Assembly (NCBI RefSeq): GCF_003574355.1
Contig: NZ_QWLB01000004.1
Span: 1-64,000, forward strand
Length of the DNA stretch: 64,000 bases
From: Meiothermus granaticius NBRC 107808
GTDB lineage: Bacteria > Deinococcota > Deinococci > Deinococcales > Thermaceae
Direction: 5' to 3'
The notes beneath the pieces were generated by a model. That model was not told where the DNA came from. It worked only from the letters and a program-made list of their open reading frames with translations, and did not search any database. This document shows, in pieces, positions 36,311-44,986 of the stretch (the first letter of the stretch is position 1; each line of letters begins with the position of its first letter). Both the position numbers and the translations under genes were made by a program.

Positions 36311-36877
36311 CTACCCCCAGATGGCGTTCGCGGCTTTAGCCGAAAGCGAATCCCAAGCCCGCTCGAGCCGGTCGGTAAGGGTGTTCTGCACCTGGGAACG
36401 CCCCCCCTCGGCCACCAACTTGACCCCATAGTTAAGCTTGGGATCGGTTTGCAGATTGAGTCCTTTTTCCTTAGCCCAGGGCTCGATCAAGGCCGCATGG
36501 GCCGGGTTCACCACCACCGCCTCGGCCTTGCCGATGCTCTGCAGAGCCTCATCGGCCAGCTTTCGCAGGGTGTCGCCAAAGGTGGGCTGGAGCGCGAGGT
36601 TTTGCAGGGCTTTGAGCACCTCGGCTTTCACTTGGTCTACCGCCTGCCCACGGGCCGAGATGCGCGCCTGGTTGAGCACCAGCTCCCCGGCGCTCTCAGC
36701 CCGCCGCACCGCAGCGGCATACTCCGCCTCGAGGGCTTTCTGCCGAGCCGCCTTGAGGGCTTCGGCTCGGGCGGTGGCCTGATCCAAAATGGCCTTGGCC
36801 CGGGCCTCCGCGTCGGCTTTCAGCGCCGCAATCTCCGAACTGACTTCTTGCTGAAGAAGGTCCTCGAGTTTCGACAT
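36311..36877 (-). CDS. atpE: V/A-type ATP synthase subunit E (peripheral stalk)
   Basis: 188 residues. The first half is a long charged helix (EIAALKADAEARAKAILDQ onward) forming a right-handed coiled coil with subunit G; the C-terminal globular part binds subunit B. Length and composition fit the family. Confidence 0.9.
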   Translation of the reverse strand: MSKLEDLLQQEVSSEIAALKADAEARAKAILDQATARAEALKAARQKALEAEYAAAVRRAESAGELVLNQARISARGQAVDQVKAEVLKALQNLALQPTFGDTLRKLADEALQSIGKAEAVVVNPAHAALIEPWAKEKGLNLQTDPKLNYGVKLVAEGGRSQVQNTLTDRLERAWDSLSAKAANAIWG

Positions 36878-36885
36878 TCGGTCCC

Positions 36886-37185
36886 CTACTGGATGAGGAA
36901 GAAGCCCACGAAACCGAAGATCACCAGGGTCTCCGGCAGGAGGAAAAAGATGAAGGCAAACCCGATGTTCCGCCGATCTTCCACCACCGCCCCCAGCGCC
37001 GCCGCGCCGATGGCCGACTGGGCCACACCGGTGCCCAAAGCCCCTAGGCCCAGGGCCAAGCCCTTACCGATCGCCGCGAAGTTCCCCCCGGTCGCTCCAG
37101 TGGCAGCCTCCTGGGCAAAAGCCACCGCACCAAAGACCGCCATGGCCAGCAACGAAACAAACTTGAGTACTTTTTCGATCTTCAT
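36886..37185 (-). CDS. atpK: V/A-type ATP synthase proteolipid subunit K
   Basis: 99 residues. An N-terminal signal-like helix ending VAFAQ is followed by two membrane helices: GKGLALGLGALGTGVAQSAIG and the ion-binding helix with Glu in FFLLPETLVIFGFVGFF. Forms the proton-translocating rotor ring. ATG 37185 is chosen because AAAGGAGAACGGC precedes it; the upstream in-frame ATG 37212 has no such site. Confidence 0.92.
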   Translation of the reverse strand: MKIEKVLKFVSLLAMAVFGAVAFAQEAATGATGGNFAAIGKGLALGLGALGTGVAQSAIGAAALGAVVEDRRNIGFAFIFFLLPETLVIFGFVGFFLIQ

Positions 37186-37253
37186 GCCGTTCTCCTTTTG
37201 CTTTGATTCCAACGTGCGTCTGCACTTGGGGACAAGGGTACAGAATGAGCCTA

Positions 37254-39227
37254 CTACTTCTCTTGGATGCTCTTGAACGGGCGATAAGGCCTCCCGCTCT
37301 CCTCAAAAAACCCAAAGTTGGTGGCAAACTCGATCCACAGCAAACGGATGGGCTGGAGCACGTGACCCAGTAAGGTTACAGCGATGATGAAAACCACCAG
37401 CAGAACCCCGAGGATCAACCCAATCAGGATCCCCAGAAAGCCCAGCCGCTCTGATAATCCAAACCCTACCTGGTTGGCCAGGTCAAACAGCACCGCGCCC
37501 GCCACCCCTACTGCATAGATACGGATATAGCTGAGGATCTGCCCGCCCTTACCGGGCAACTCCGCAATCATCAGGGGGTTGCGCGCCAATCCCACCCCGA
37601 GCACGAAAATGATCAGGCCTACGATCAAGATGGGGGTGGTCAACGCCGCATCTTTACCGGTCTGGAAGCTGTAGGCAAACGCCACCAACCCAAACAAACC
37701 GGCAAAATAACCGATGCCCTCCCAAAGGTGGAGCCTCGAGTGGTGCTTCCAAGCGTAGTAGGCTTTGATCAAAAAGGCGTACAGCACTTGGAAAATACCA
37801 AAGATCAGGCAGAGCACGATCAGCAGCGTCGAGGTGCGCTCAAAATCCAGGCGGTTGATCAGGATGGGAATCAGGCCTTTACCCTCTCCCGCATGGTGCG
37901 GGTCATAGAAAATATGCAGCCGCTCAAGGAACGTTCCGAAGAACTCCCCGAAGATGAACCCCCAGACAATGGCCCAGAAGGTCATCCACCACAGCACCCG
38001 GCTGATCAAGCCGTTGGTTTTAGGGTCCAGCGTGGCCCCCAGGAAGCTGATGTCGAGGCTTTTGCCCGCTTTGGAGAGGTTCCCCAACCACCATGCCACC
38101 AGGCCGAAGAGAATCCCGATCCCGATATCCCCCACCACCATGCCGAAGAAAATCGGGAAAAAGATGGCGATCATCAGGGTGGGGTCGTAGCCGCCATAGC
38201 GCGGGGTATTGAGGAAGCCGTGCAGCAGCTCGAACGGCTTGGCCCAGGCCGGGTTTTCTAGGGTGACCGGGGCCTGGTCGGCCTCGTGGTGCTCGTCCAC
38301 CAGCTCAAAGGTGTAGACGATCTGGTCCTTGAGCCTCGAGAGGGCCTCCTCGACCTTCGCCTTGGCCTTCTGCGGTACCCAGCCCATCAGGGCCATCCCG
38401 TATTTGCCCGCGGCCAGGTCCGAAGCGGCCTTGAGCCGAGCCGATTCGTCCTTGGCTCGAGCCCACAGGCCTTGCAGGGACTCGGTGCTGGTAGCCGCCA
38501 AGCGCTCCAGCTCGCCCCGGATACCCACCAGCTCCTCGGGGGCCAGCTTGGCCCGCTCTTTCATCCGGGCCGCCGCCTGGGCTAAAGAGAGGGAGGCAAA
38601 AGGGCCGGGATAGCGCAGCTCGGCCAGCCCCAAGCGCGAGAGGGTGCTGCGGGCCAGCTCCAGATCGCTGCGTTTGACCACCACTACCACCGCAAGCTGG
38701 TTGTCCAGGGCGTCGCTGTCCAGCGCGAAGCGGTCGGGTAGGGCCTTTTGCAGGGCTTCCCGCACCGCCTCCAGCTCCTCGGCTTTGCTGACCAAGAAGG
38801 GGATCACCGCCAGGCGTGGGCTGGTGTCTAGCCCCTGGGCCAGGCCTGCCAGCTTCTCGGCTGGCTTCCCAAACAGGTGGGCGGCTTGGATTTCCTCCTC
38901 GAGTGCAGACCGCTCCTTCCCCAGGATCTCAGTGCGCCCTGCCAGGGGCTGAATCGAGGCCTCTGCTTCCTCCAGAGACCCCGCGAAAGATTTGGAGCCA
39001 GGAGCAGCCGGAACCCCCATCACCGAGAGCGCTCCTTCTGCTTGCGAGGCTAGAGCGTCCCATCGGCGTAGCTCAGCCTCCTCAGCAGGGCTGAGGCGGT
39101 ACTCGCCCAGCTCCTCGGGGCGCAGCGGATCGAGGTGCACCACCCCCGCCCGCTGCAATTCAGCCAGAAGCTCCCTGGCCAGCCGCTTAGGGCCGACCAC
39201 GATGAGTTTCTCCACCGTTGCGGTCAA
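37254..39227 (-). CDS. atpI: V/A-type ATP synthase subunit I (a-subunit)
   Basis: 657 residues. Cytoplasmic N-terminal half with coiled coils, then about eight membrane helices from about residue 375. Stator subunit forming the proton half-channels. PARYGGYDPTLMIAIFFPIFFGMVVGDIG is seen here as NTPRYGGYDPTLMIAI and FFGMVVGDIGIG, and a late helix region LSYIRIYAVGVAGAVL carries the essential Arg. It overlaps atpG by 4 nt. Confidence 0.94.
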   Translation of the reverse strand: MTATVEKLIVVGPKRLARELLAELQRAGVVHLDPLRPEELGEYRLSPAEEAELRRWDALASQAEGALSVMGVPAAPGSKSFAGSLEEAEASIQPLAGRTEILGKERSALEEEIQAAHLFGKPAEKLAGLAQGLDTSPRLAVIPFLVSKAEELEAVREALQKALPDRFALDSDALDNQLAVVVVVKRSDLELARSTLSRLGLAELRYPGPFASLSLAQAAARMKERAKLAPEELVGIRGELERLAATSTESLQGLWARAKDESARLKAASDLAAGKYGMALMGWVPQKAKAKVEEALSRLKDQIVYTFELVDEHHEADQAPVTLENPAWAKPFELLHGFLNTPRYGGYDPTLMIAIFFPIFFGMVVGDIGIGILFGLVAWWLGNLSKAGKSLDISFLGATLDPKTNGLISRVLWWMTFWAIVWGFIFGEFFGTFLERLHIFYDPHHAGEGKGLIPILINRLDFERTSTLLIVLCLIFGIFQVLYAFLIKAYYAWKHHSRLHLWEGIGYFAGLFGLVAFAYSFQTGKDAALTTPILIVGLIIFVLGVGLARNPLMIAELPGKGGQILSYIRIYAVGVAGAVLFDLANQVGFGLSERLGFLGILIGLILGVLLVVFIIAVTLLGHVLQPIRLLWIEFATNFGFFEESGRPYRPFKSIQEK

Positions 39228-39538
39228 GGAAGCACCTCCTTCAAAACCTCCTGCACCGCCCCCGCAATCTTTGAGGTTGCCGCCGTCCGAATGCTGGCCC
39301 CCTCGGCCTCGGCCTTGGCCTTCGACTCGGCCTCGATCCGGGCTACAGCCTCAGCCGTCCGGGCCCGCGATTGGGCCTCCATCTCCCGCAGGGCCGCCTC
39401 GGTTTCCGCGGCAATCGCCGCGGCCTTAGCCTCAGCCTCCCGCACCGTGTTCTCTGCGGCCCTCCGGGCGTCCTCGAGCTGCTGGGTGAGGGCGCTCTCG
39501 CGCTCTGCCAGACTTTTGATCAGACCTGAACCCGCCAC
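39224..39538 (-). CDS. atpG: V/A-type ATP synthase subunit G (peripheral stalk)
   Basis: 104 residues, almost entirely one Ala/Glu/Lys-rich helix (AENTVREAEAKAAAIAAE), the partner of subunit E in the peripheral stalk. First gene of the operon, with AAAGGAGGGA before ATG. Confidence 0.88.
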   Translation of the reverse strand: MAGSGLIKSLAERESALTQQLEDARRAAENTVREAEAKAAAIAAETEAALREMEAQSRARTAEAVARIEAESKAKAEAEGASIRTAATSKIAGAVQEVLKEVLP

Positions 39539-39620
39539 ATTCCCTCCTTTCCCCTATGGAGCTGGCCGCTCCACCATTGATAACCCTCAAGTGAAAACTT
39601 GCGCAAAAACTGCCCCAAGA

Positions 39621-39650
39621 ATCATACCGATCCCTGAGAGCCAAAGTCAA
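39621..39650 (-). promoter_or_regulatory. V/A-ATPase operon promoter
   Basis: TTGACT (39650-39645), 18-nt spacer and TATGAT (39626-39621) on the minus strand, about 80 nt before atpG. Confidence 0.7.
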
Positions 39651-39774
39651 CGCCGAACCAGCATACAATACGCGATGCGGTTCGCATTTTGCTACCTCAT
39701 TTGGGATCGAGCGGCCATCACCCCGCTCAGAGCACCCCAGCCGCCAGGCCCGCTTGGAGTAAACTTCCAAGCGG

Positions 39775-40926
39775 ATGATCAAGGTAAATTCTCGAGGAGC
39801 GGCCCGTCTGTTGGCCCGTCACCCCTGGGTGTACAAAAGCGATGTGATCAGCGGCCCCCCCAGCCCAGGTTTGTACCCAGTCCAATCCCGCCAAGGGGTT
39901 CTAGGCCTGGCCCTCTACAACCCGGATTCGGAGATCACCGTTCGGGCTTTTGCGTTCAGCCCCGCAAGCGATCCGTCGGCGGTGTGGCTCGAGCAGCTCC
40001 GCAAGGCCCTAAGGCGGCGCAAGAGCGCTCTTCAGGCCCAGCCCGAAGGGGGGTTTCGGCTGGTACATGCCGAAGGGGACCTGCTCCCGGCCTTGGTCCT
40101 CGACTACTACGCCGGACACGGGGTTATGCAGGTTGGTTCGAAGGCCCTCGAGCCCCTGACCGAAGCCATGGTCGGGGTCATCCTGGAGGAGGTTCCGCTG
40201 CACAGCCTGCTGGCCAAAAACGACCAGAAGAGCCGGGGTCTGGAGGGCCTTCCCTTAGAGGTCAAGCCGCTGTACGGCCAGGTGCCCCAAAGTGTGCAGG
40301 TGCAGGAGGGGCCTATTCGTTACCGGGTGGACCTGCAGCAAGGCCAGAAAACGGGGGCCTTTCTTGACCAGCGCGAGAATCGGCTGCGCCTGGCCGCCTT
40401 CCAGGGCCAGACCGCCCTGGACGTGTTCAGCTACCACGGCTCCTTCGCCCTGCACCTGGCGCTCAACTTCGAACGGGTGGTTGCGGTGGATAGCTCACGG
40501 TCGGCCCTCGAGCGGGCCACGGAAAATGCCCGCCAAAATGGGATCTCCAACCTCGAGACCCAGGAAGCCAACGCCTTTGAATTCCTTCGCGCCGAGGAAA
40601 AGCGCCGCGCCCAGTACGATCTGATCGTGCTGGATCCCCCAGCCCTGGCCAAGCACAGGCGCGACCTCGAGCGGGCCCATGCCGCCTATAAGGAGCTCAA
40701 CCTCAGGGCCCTGAAGCTCCTCTCCCCTGGGGGCATCCTGGCGACGGCCTCGTGCAGCCATCACCTGGGCGAGCCGAGGTTCTATGAGATGCTGGCCGAG
40801 GCTGCCGCGGACGCCCACCGCAGCATGCGGCTGATCGAAAAACGCACCCAGGGCTGGGATCATCCGATCTTGATCAATGTGCCGGAGACCTTTTACTTGA
40901 AATTCGCCCTGCTGGAAATGGTTTAG
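39775..40926 (+). CDS. RlmI-like 23S rRNA cytosine methyltransferase
   Basis: 383 residues. N-terminal PUA domain ([17 protein letters not shown]), a central EEHD-like region and a Rossmann methyltransferase domain with [27 protein letters not shown] (SAM motif I), VVAVDSS, and [14 protein letters not shown]. The catalytic Cys is in [10 protein letters not shown]. This is the RlmI family making m5C in 23S rRNA. TAAACT (39760-39765) lies 9 nt before ATG, so the message may be leaderless. Confidence 0.9.
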   Translation: MIKVNSRGAARLLARHPWVYKSDVISGPPSPGLYPVQSRQGVLGLALYNPDSEITVRAFAFSPASDPSAVWLEQLRKALRRRKSALQAQPEGGFRLVHAEGDLLPALVLDYYAGHGVMQVGSKALEPLTEAMVGVILEEVPLHSLLAKNDQKSRGLEGLPLEVKPLYGQVPQSVQVQEGPIRYRVDLQQGQKTGAFLDQRENRLRLAAFQGQTALDVFSYHGSFALHLALNFERVVAVDSSRSALERATENARQNGISNLETQEANAFEFLRAEEKRRAQYDLIVLDPPALAKHRRDLERAHAAYKELNLRALKLLSPGGILATASCSHHLGEPRFYEMLAEAAADAHRSMRLIEKRTQGWDHPILINVPETFYLKFALLEMV

Positions 40927-40947
40927 GGGCGCAGCCAGCTGCGCCCC
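40926..40947. terminator. Hairpin between convergent genes
   Basis: GGGGCGCAG-CCAG-CTGCGCCCC, 9-bp perfect stem, between the ends of two convergent genes. There is no clear T run on either side, so termination is likely but not certain. Confidence 0.5.
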
Positions 40948-40969
40948 CTCAAAATAGGTGAAGAACGCC

Positions 40970-41983
40970 CTAGGGGATGCGGGACAGGTTCAACTGCACC
41001 GGGCTGGTCTGGCCGGGGTTAATGGTCACCTCCGCCACCGCCACCCGATACCCCGGAGCGATCGCCACCACCTGTACCCGACCTGGGTTGGTGTTGTCCA
41101 GGCGGAAGAAATTGCCGGTGGTTGAGCCCACCTCGCTGCCGTTGACAAAGATCCGGGCCTCCACATTGGTGAGTACCTCGAGCCGCCCGGTCATGGGGGT
41201 ACGGTTGAGGGTGGCGTTGATGTTGATGCTCTCCCCACTGCGTACCTGCACGGTGGTGCGGTAGGGGTCATACCCAGCCAGGCGCAGCTCGAGGGTGTAG
41301 GTCCCGGGGTTGAGGGTCAGGTTGATGGGGGCGTTCCCCACACTGCGCCCATTGAGCAAGACCTGCGCGCCCTGGGGAAACGAGCTCACCCCGACGAAAC
41401 CGGTAGAGGGCGGGGGTGGGGTTTGCAGGCGCCCAACCACGAAGAAGGCCACATTGGAAACCCAGTCCTGCTGGGGGATCGGCGTAACCACGATCGAGAG
41501 GGCTCGGCTCAGGTTGTCGGCTCCCTGCACCCTGACCGCGCTGTTGGCCACATCAATGATATTGCTCATATCGAGCGGACGCCGACTGGCGATGGCCAGC
41601 ACCCGGTCCTGTCCCTCGGGGCCTTCAACCTTGAACTCGTAGTTTGCCCCTTGAGGGGGGAAGGTGCGGGTTTGCCCGGCCCGCAGGAAGTTATCCCGCT
41701 CAAAGGCGTTGGGCAGGATCGGGGCGATATCGCCGTTGGAGTGCACGCTAAACAGATACACATAGGCATCTTGGTTAACCTGTACCGAAACCCGGATGCG
41801 CTCGCCGATCTGATACACCGGATTTCCGGTTTTGCCGGGGTCTTTGTCCACCCAGGTACGCACCTGGAGATCCGTGGGCACGGGGTTGACGATGATGCTT
41901 TGGGGGCTGAGCTGTGGGGCCGCCGAGACCAGACCCCCTAAGCCAAACCCTCCGAGCGCCAGCAGATAGAAGTTGCGTTTCAC
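40970..41983 (-). CDS. Exported DUF4384/PEGA-domain protein
   Basis: 337 residues with signal peptide (MKRNFYLLALGGFGLGGLVSA). Then a DUF4384-like domain (RVSVQVNQDAYVYLFSVHSNGDIAPILPN, split RVSVQVNQDAYVYLF and SNGDIAPILPN) and two PEGA repeats: GVSSFPQGAQVLLNGRSVG with YTLELRLAGYDPYR, and LEVLTNVEARIFVNGSEVG. PEGA proteins are surface or periplasmic. GTG 41983 is taken as the start because GGAGGT ends 7 nt before it; ATG 41998 lies on that site itself. Confidence 0.85.
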   Translation of the reverse strand: MKRNFYLLALGGFGLGGLVSAAPQLSPQSIIVNPVPTDLQVRTWVDKDPGKTGNPVYQIGERIRVSVQVNQDAYVYLFSVHSNGDIAPILPNAFERDNFLRAGQTRTFPPQGANYEFKVEGPEGQDRVLAIASRRPLDMSNIIDVANSAVRVQGADNLSRALSIVVTPIPQQDWVSNVAFFVVGRLQTPPPPSTGFVGVSSFPQGAQVLLNGRSVGNAPINLTLNPGTYTLELRLAGYDPYRTTVQVRSGESININATLNRTPMTGRLEVLTNVEARIFVNGSEVGSTTGNFFRLDNTNPGRVQVVAIAPGYRVAVAEVTINPGQTSPVQLNLSRIP

Positions 41984-42104
41984 CGTGTCTACCTCCATGC
42001 CTCAGCCTACTCAGCGCCATCTTGGACGAATGAGGGAGGGTTCAGGGAACATTTAGCTTGGTCTTGAGCCCTTCTTTAGCCGCTCGAGCGGCGTTCGGGG
42101 TGGC

Positions 42105-42758
42105 TCAAGCGGTTGGGTTGGACTCCCCTGCAGCGGAATCGGTATGGGCCAGGGTCTCCAGCCACTGCCGTAGCAGGTCTCCGCAGCGGCCCAGGGCGGC
42201 ATCAAAGGCCCCCAGCCCATCGGCCGGGCGATCGGCAGCCCGCACGCTGTGTTCGCGCTCTAGCTCGATGGCCCGCAGCACCCCGCCCACCCGGAGCGCC
42301 AACCAGCGTTCCGGAGAAAAATGCCAGGGCGCGCCTTGGGTCTGGGTCCAAGCCTCCTGGGCCTCCTTTTCTAAGGGGGGCAGGGAGCCGGAGTCCAGGC
42401 CCAGCCCCCGAACCTCGTGGATTAGGAACAGCACCGCCTCGAGCAAGATCTGCCCTTGGGGGACATGCGCTGGGGCCAACTGGCCCAGCAGGTTAAGCGC
42501 CGCCCGGGCCTCGGCTCGAGCCCCCGAGATATGGAACTCCAGGATCTTGCGGTCGCTTTGGCATTTGTAGAGTTCATAGCGCAGCACGGCGTTCTCGCTG
42601 ATGGCCGGAGAAGCGTCGTGAACGATGCGCTCATTCTGCTTACGGTAAAACTCCAGATCCTCTTGGAGCTGCTGCACCTGGGCCTCGAGCTCAGCATTTT
42701 TGGCCCTGAGCTGCTCGGCCTCATCCGGTGGGTGTTTGTCCCGATGAAACAAGTTCAT
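42105..42758 (-). CDS. Coiled-coil protein, unrecognised
   Basis: 217 residues. N-terminal coiled coil (AEQLRAKNAELEAQVQQLQ, about residues 14-45), then a helical region with ARAALNLLGQLAP and a charged C-terminus. No known domain. It is the last gene of the long operon, 1 nt after the DUF6062 gene, so its synthesis is tied to that gene. A functional link with the MutS-like ATPases upstream is only suggested by position. Confidence 0.7.
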   Translation of the reverse strand: MNLFHRDKHPPDEAEQLRAKNAELEAQVQQLQEDLEFYRKQNERIVHDASPAISENAVLRYELYKCQSDRKILEFHISGARAEARAALNLLGQLAPAHVPQGQILLEAVLFLIHEVRGLGLDSGSLPPLEKEAQEAWTQTQGAPWHFSPERWLALRVGGVLRAIELEREHSVRAADRPADGLGAFDAALGRCGDLLRQWLETLAHTDSAAGESNPTA

Positions 42759-42759
42759 G

Positions 42760-43344
42760 CTATACCTCCCCTCCCAACGCCCGCATGGCCCTTAACCAGC
42801 TATCCTTCTCGTTCCCCAGGGGTTCCTTGGAAAAGCGATAATCCTGTTTACGCTCCAACTCATCCAGCTCCGGGAGAAAACTGATCAAGCGGCTTTCAAA
42901 GCGGTTGCGCAGAGTACCCGGAGGCATCTGTACCAGGTGGCGCAGGCACAAAAACCCTGGTCCGTCCTCCAGGGCCTTCAGCATGGTGGCCTCGGGGATG
43001 CCGAGCAGGGCCTTGAAGTGCCGAACCTCGGCCTCCGCTTCCCGCTTACAGGCCGGGCAGTCTGGCATCTTCCAGACCGGGCTAGGATGATCGAGGTAAC
43101 TTCCCAGCAGATCGCGCAGGAGAATTGTGGCTGGCAACAGCACCGAGTCAAACTCACGAACCTCACGCCAGTGCCGGGCGCACAGGCCTCCTCGAGCCCG
43201 CCAATCATCCCGCACCGCCGGGTCGTTGATCCCATCCTCGAAAACCCCTACCAGATAGGTGCGTGCCTCCCGTCGGGCCAGGGTGCACACAGGGCAGACG
43301 GGCTGGCTCAGGGTTTCCAACAGCTCAAACTCCGTGGTATGCAT
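42760..43344 (-). CDS. DUF6062-like cysteine-rich protein
   Basis: 194 residues. Two similar halves, each with a possible zinc site: CPVCTLARREARTYLVG followed by GGLCARHWREV, and CPACKREAEAEV followed by GFLCLRHLVQM. FEDGINDPAVRDDW after the first is typical of DUF6062. Function unknown. Start ATG 43344 overlaps the MFS stop by one nt (TGATG), so translation is coupled. Confidence 0.78.
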   Translation of the reverse strand: MHTTEFELLETLSQPVCPVCTLARREARTYLVGVFEDGINDPAVRDDWRARGGLCARHWREVREFDSVLLPATILLRDLLGSYLDHPSPVWKMPDCPACKREAEAEVRHFKALLGIPEATMLKALEDGPGFLCLRHLVQMPPGTLRNRFESRLISFLPELDELERKQDYRFSKEPLGNEKDSWLRAMRALGGEV

Positions 43345-44504
43345 CAGTGATCCTCCGAGGGGAGCCTTGCGGTTAAACGTACCAAAAACACCACCGAGAT
43401 CAACTGGAACAGCACCGCAAATCCCACCAAAAAGCGGGGGCCAATCCCATACAGCCATCCCATAGCCAGACTACCCAGCATCCAGGCGGTACCGTATGCG
43501 GTATCGAACAAACCGTAAGCGGTTCCCCGCTGGCTCTCGGGGGTCAGGGTGGCCACCGCCGAACGCATCAAGCTCTCTTGCAGCCCCATCGCCGCCCCCC
43601 ACAGCAGGGCCGCCAGCACCAGCAAAGGCAACCCGCTGCCCAGGAAAAACAACGGGGTAGCCGGTAGGCTCAACAGGGGCAAAACCCACAGCATCCGTAG
43701 GCCATAGCGGTCGTAGAGGTGACCCACCGCGTAGGCGGTCAAGGCATCCGCGCCCATGCTCAGGGCGAACAGCAAGGGGATCACCGCCTCTGCTACCTGA
43801 TGGGTGATCCCCAGGTGGTAGGCCACCAGTTGAAAATGGGCAAACCCAGCCACGTTCAGGGCTGCGAAGACCAAATAGGCATAGTAGATTCGGGGAAAGC
43901 GCCGCCAATCCCCGCTGCGACCCAGCGGCTGGGCCTGCTCGAGGCCCTGGGCCCGCCGCAAAAACATCAGGGCCAGCAAGGCTGGAACCAGCAGGCCAGC
44001 AAAACCCAGGCGGTACCCCCCCTGGGCCACCAGCAACGCCACCAGCAGCGGGCCCAGAAAGGCCCCCATCTGGTCTAAGAGTTCGTGCAACCCAAATACC
44101 TTCCCATGCCCTACTTCTTTTCCGGCTTGGGAGAGTAGGGCATCCCGGGCTGGAGTGCGCAACCCTTTCCCCAGGCGCTCGGTAAAAACCAACACCGAAG
44201 CCGCCGCAGCGTTGCCGGCCAGGGCCAGGGCCGGCACCGAAAGCAAATTAACCGTATACCCCAGGTACATGAGGGTCCAGTGCTTGCCAGTGCGGTCTAC
44301 ATAGTTTCCAGAGAAGAGCCGGACCAGATACCCCAAGAACTCGCCAACCCCAGCCACCGCTCCGACCAACAGCGGACCCGCTCCCAGCAACCCCAAGAAA
44401 GGACCGCTGATGCTGCGCCCTCCTTCGTAGGTGAAGTCGGCGCAGAGGCTGACCAGCCCAATCCCCACCACAAACCGCACCGCCAACCGCTGAGCCTCGC
44501 TCAC
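43344..44504 (-). CDS. Major facilitator superfamily transporter
   Basis: 386 residues, about 12 helices. SISGPFLGLLGAGPLLVG and the loop YVDRTGKHWTL correspond to helices 1-3 and the conserved MFS loop 2-3 (DRTGK); a second-half counterpart is YDRYGLRML. The kind with RTPARDALLSQ is seen in exporters of unknown substrate. GTG 44504 overlaps the preceding stop by 4 nt (GTGA) with GGGAGGTGTC upstream, so the longer frame to 44573 is rejected. Confidence 0.85.
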   Translation of the reverse strand: MSEAQRLAVRFVVGIGLVSLCADFTYEGGRSISGPFLGLLGAGPLLVGAVAGVGEFLGYLVRLFSGNYVDRTGKHWTLMYLGYTVNLLSVPALALAGNAAAASVLVFTERLGKGLRTPARDALLSQAGKEVGHGKVFGLHELLDQMGAFLGPLLVALLVAQGGYRLGFAGLLVPALLALMFLRRAQGLEQAQPLGRSGDWRRFPRIYYAYLVFAALNVAGFAHFQLVAYHLGITHQVAEAVIPLLFALSMGADALTAYAVGHLYDRYGLRMLWVLPLLSLPATPLFFLGSGLPLLVLAALLWGAAMGLQESLMRSAVATLTPESQRGTAYGLFDTAYGTAWMLGSLAMGWLYGIGPRFLVGFAVLFQLISVVFLVRLTARLPSEDH

Positions 44505-44986
44505 GACACCTCCCGTACGGAGGGATAGAGCCATCCCTGCCGTTCCTGCCAAAGGCCAAAGAGCTGGCCCCACTCAGCCATCGCCAAGGCCGCTTGCTCC
44601 GCCAGTGGCCCCTTGAAAAAGCCTACCAGCTGTACCAACGAAACCGGCCTCTGTCGTAGTTGGGCCAACACCCGGTCCCAAGGGAACAGCGGTTGCAGCA
44701 TTTGTAGGTTTTGCGGAAGATGCTGAGGGTGCTCTATCCAGTCTTGTCCGTTCGAGGTGAGGTGCGCGACCGCCCCCCGCAGCTCGAGCAGGCCGAGTTC
44801 CTCCGCTAGCTCGAGGGTTTCCAAAGGCCGATCCACCGTAGCCCGCAGAACCTCCCCCAGCTCAACCATCCCGGTCGGGCCGTGAAGCCCCAGCCAGTGA
44901 AGGGCCGCCCAAAGGTCGTTGGGGCCCACCGCCACCTTTGGCAGTTCGGGCGGCGTTGGGCTGGACTGGTTAGGCTTGTGAAACAC
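44501..44986 (-). CDS. Winged-helix-like protein, unrecognised
   Basis: 161 residues. Two short helical modules that could each be a winged helix: MVELGEVLRATVDRPLETL with ELGLLELRGAVAHLT, and LAQLRQRPVSLVQLVGFF with WGQLFGLWQERQGWLY. No firm family. GTG 44986 is 8 nt from GGAGG and is preferred over GTG 44995 or ATG 44992, which lie too close to it. Overlaps the upstream MutS-like gene by 17 nt. Confidence 0.65.
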   Translation of the reverse strand: MFHKPNQSSPTPPELPKVAVGPNDLWAALHWLGLHGPTGMVELGEVLRATVDRPLETLELAEELGLLELRGAVAHLTSNGQDWIEHPQHLPQNLQMLQPLFPWDRVLAQLRQRPVSLVQLVGFFKGPLAEQAALAMAEWGQLFGLWQERQGWLYPSVREVS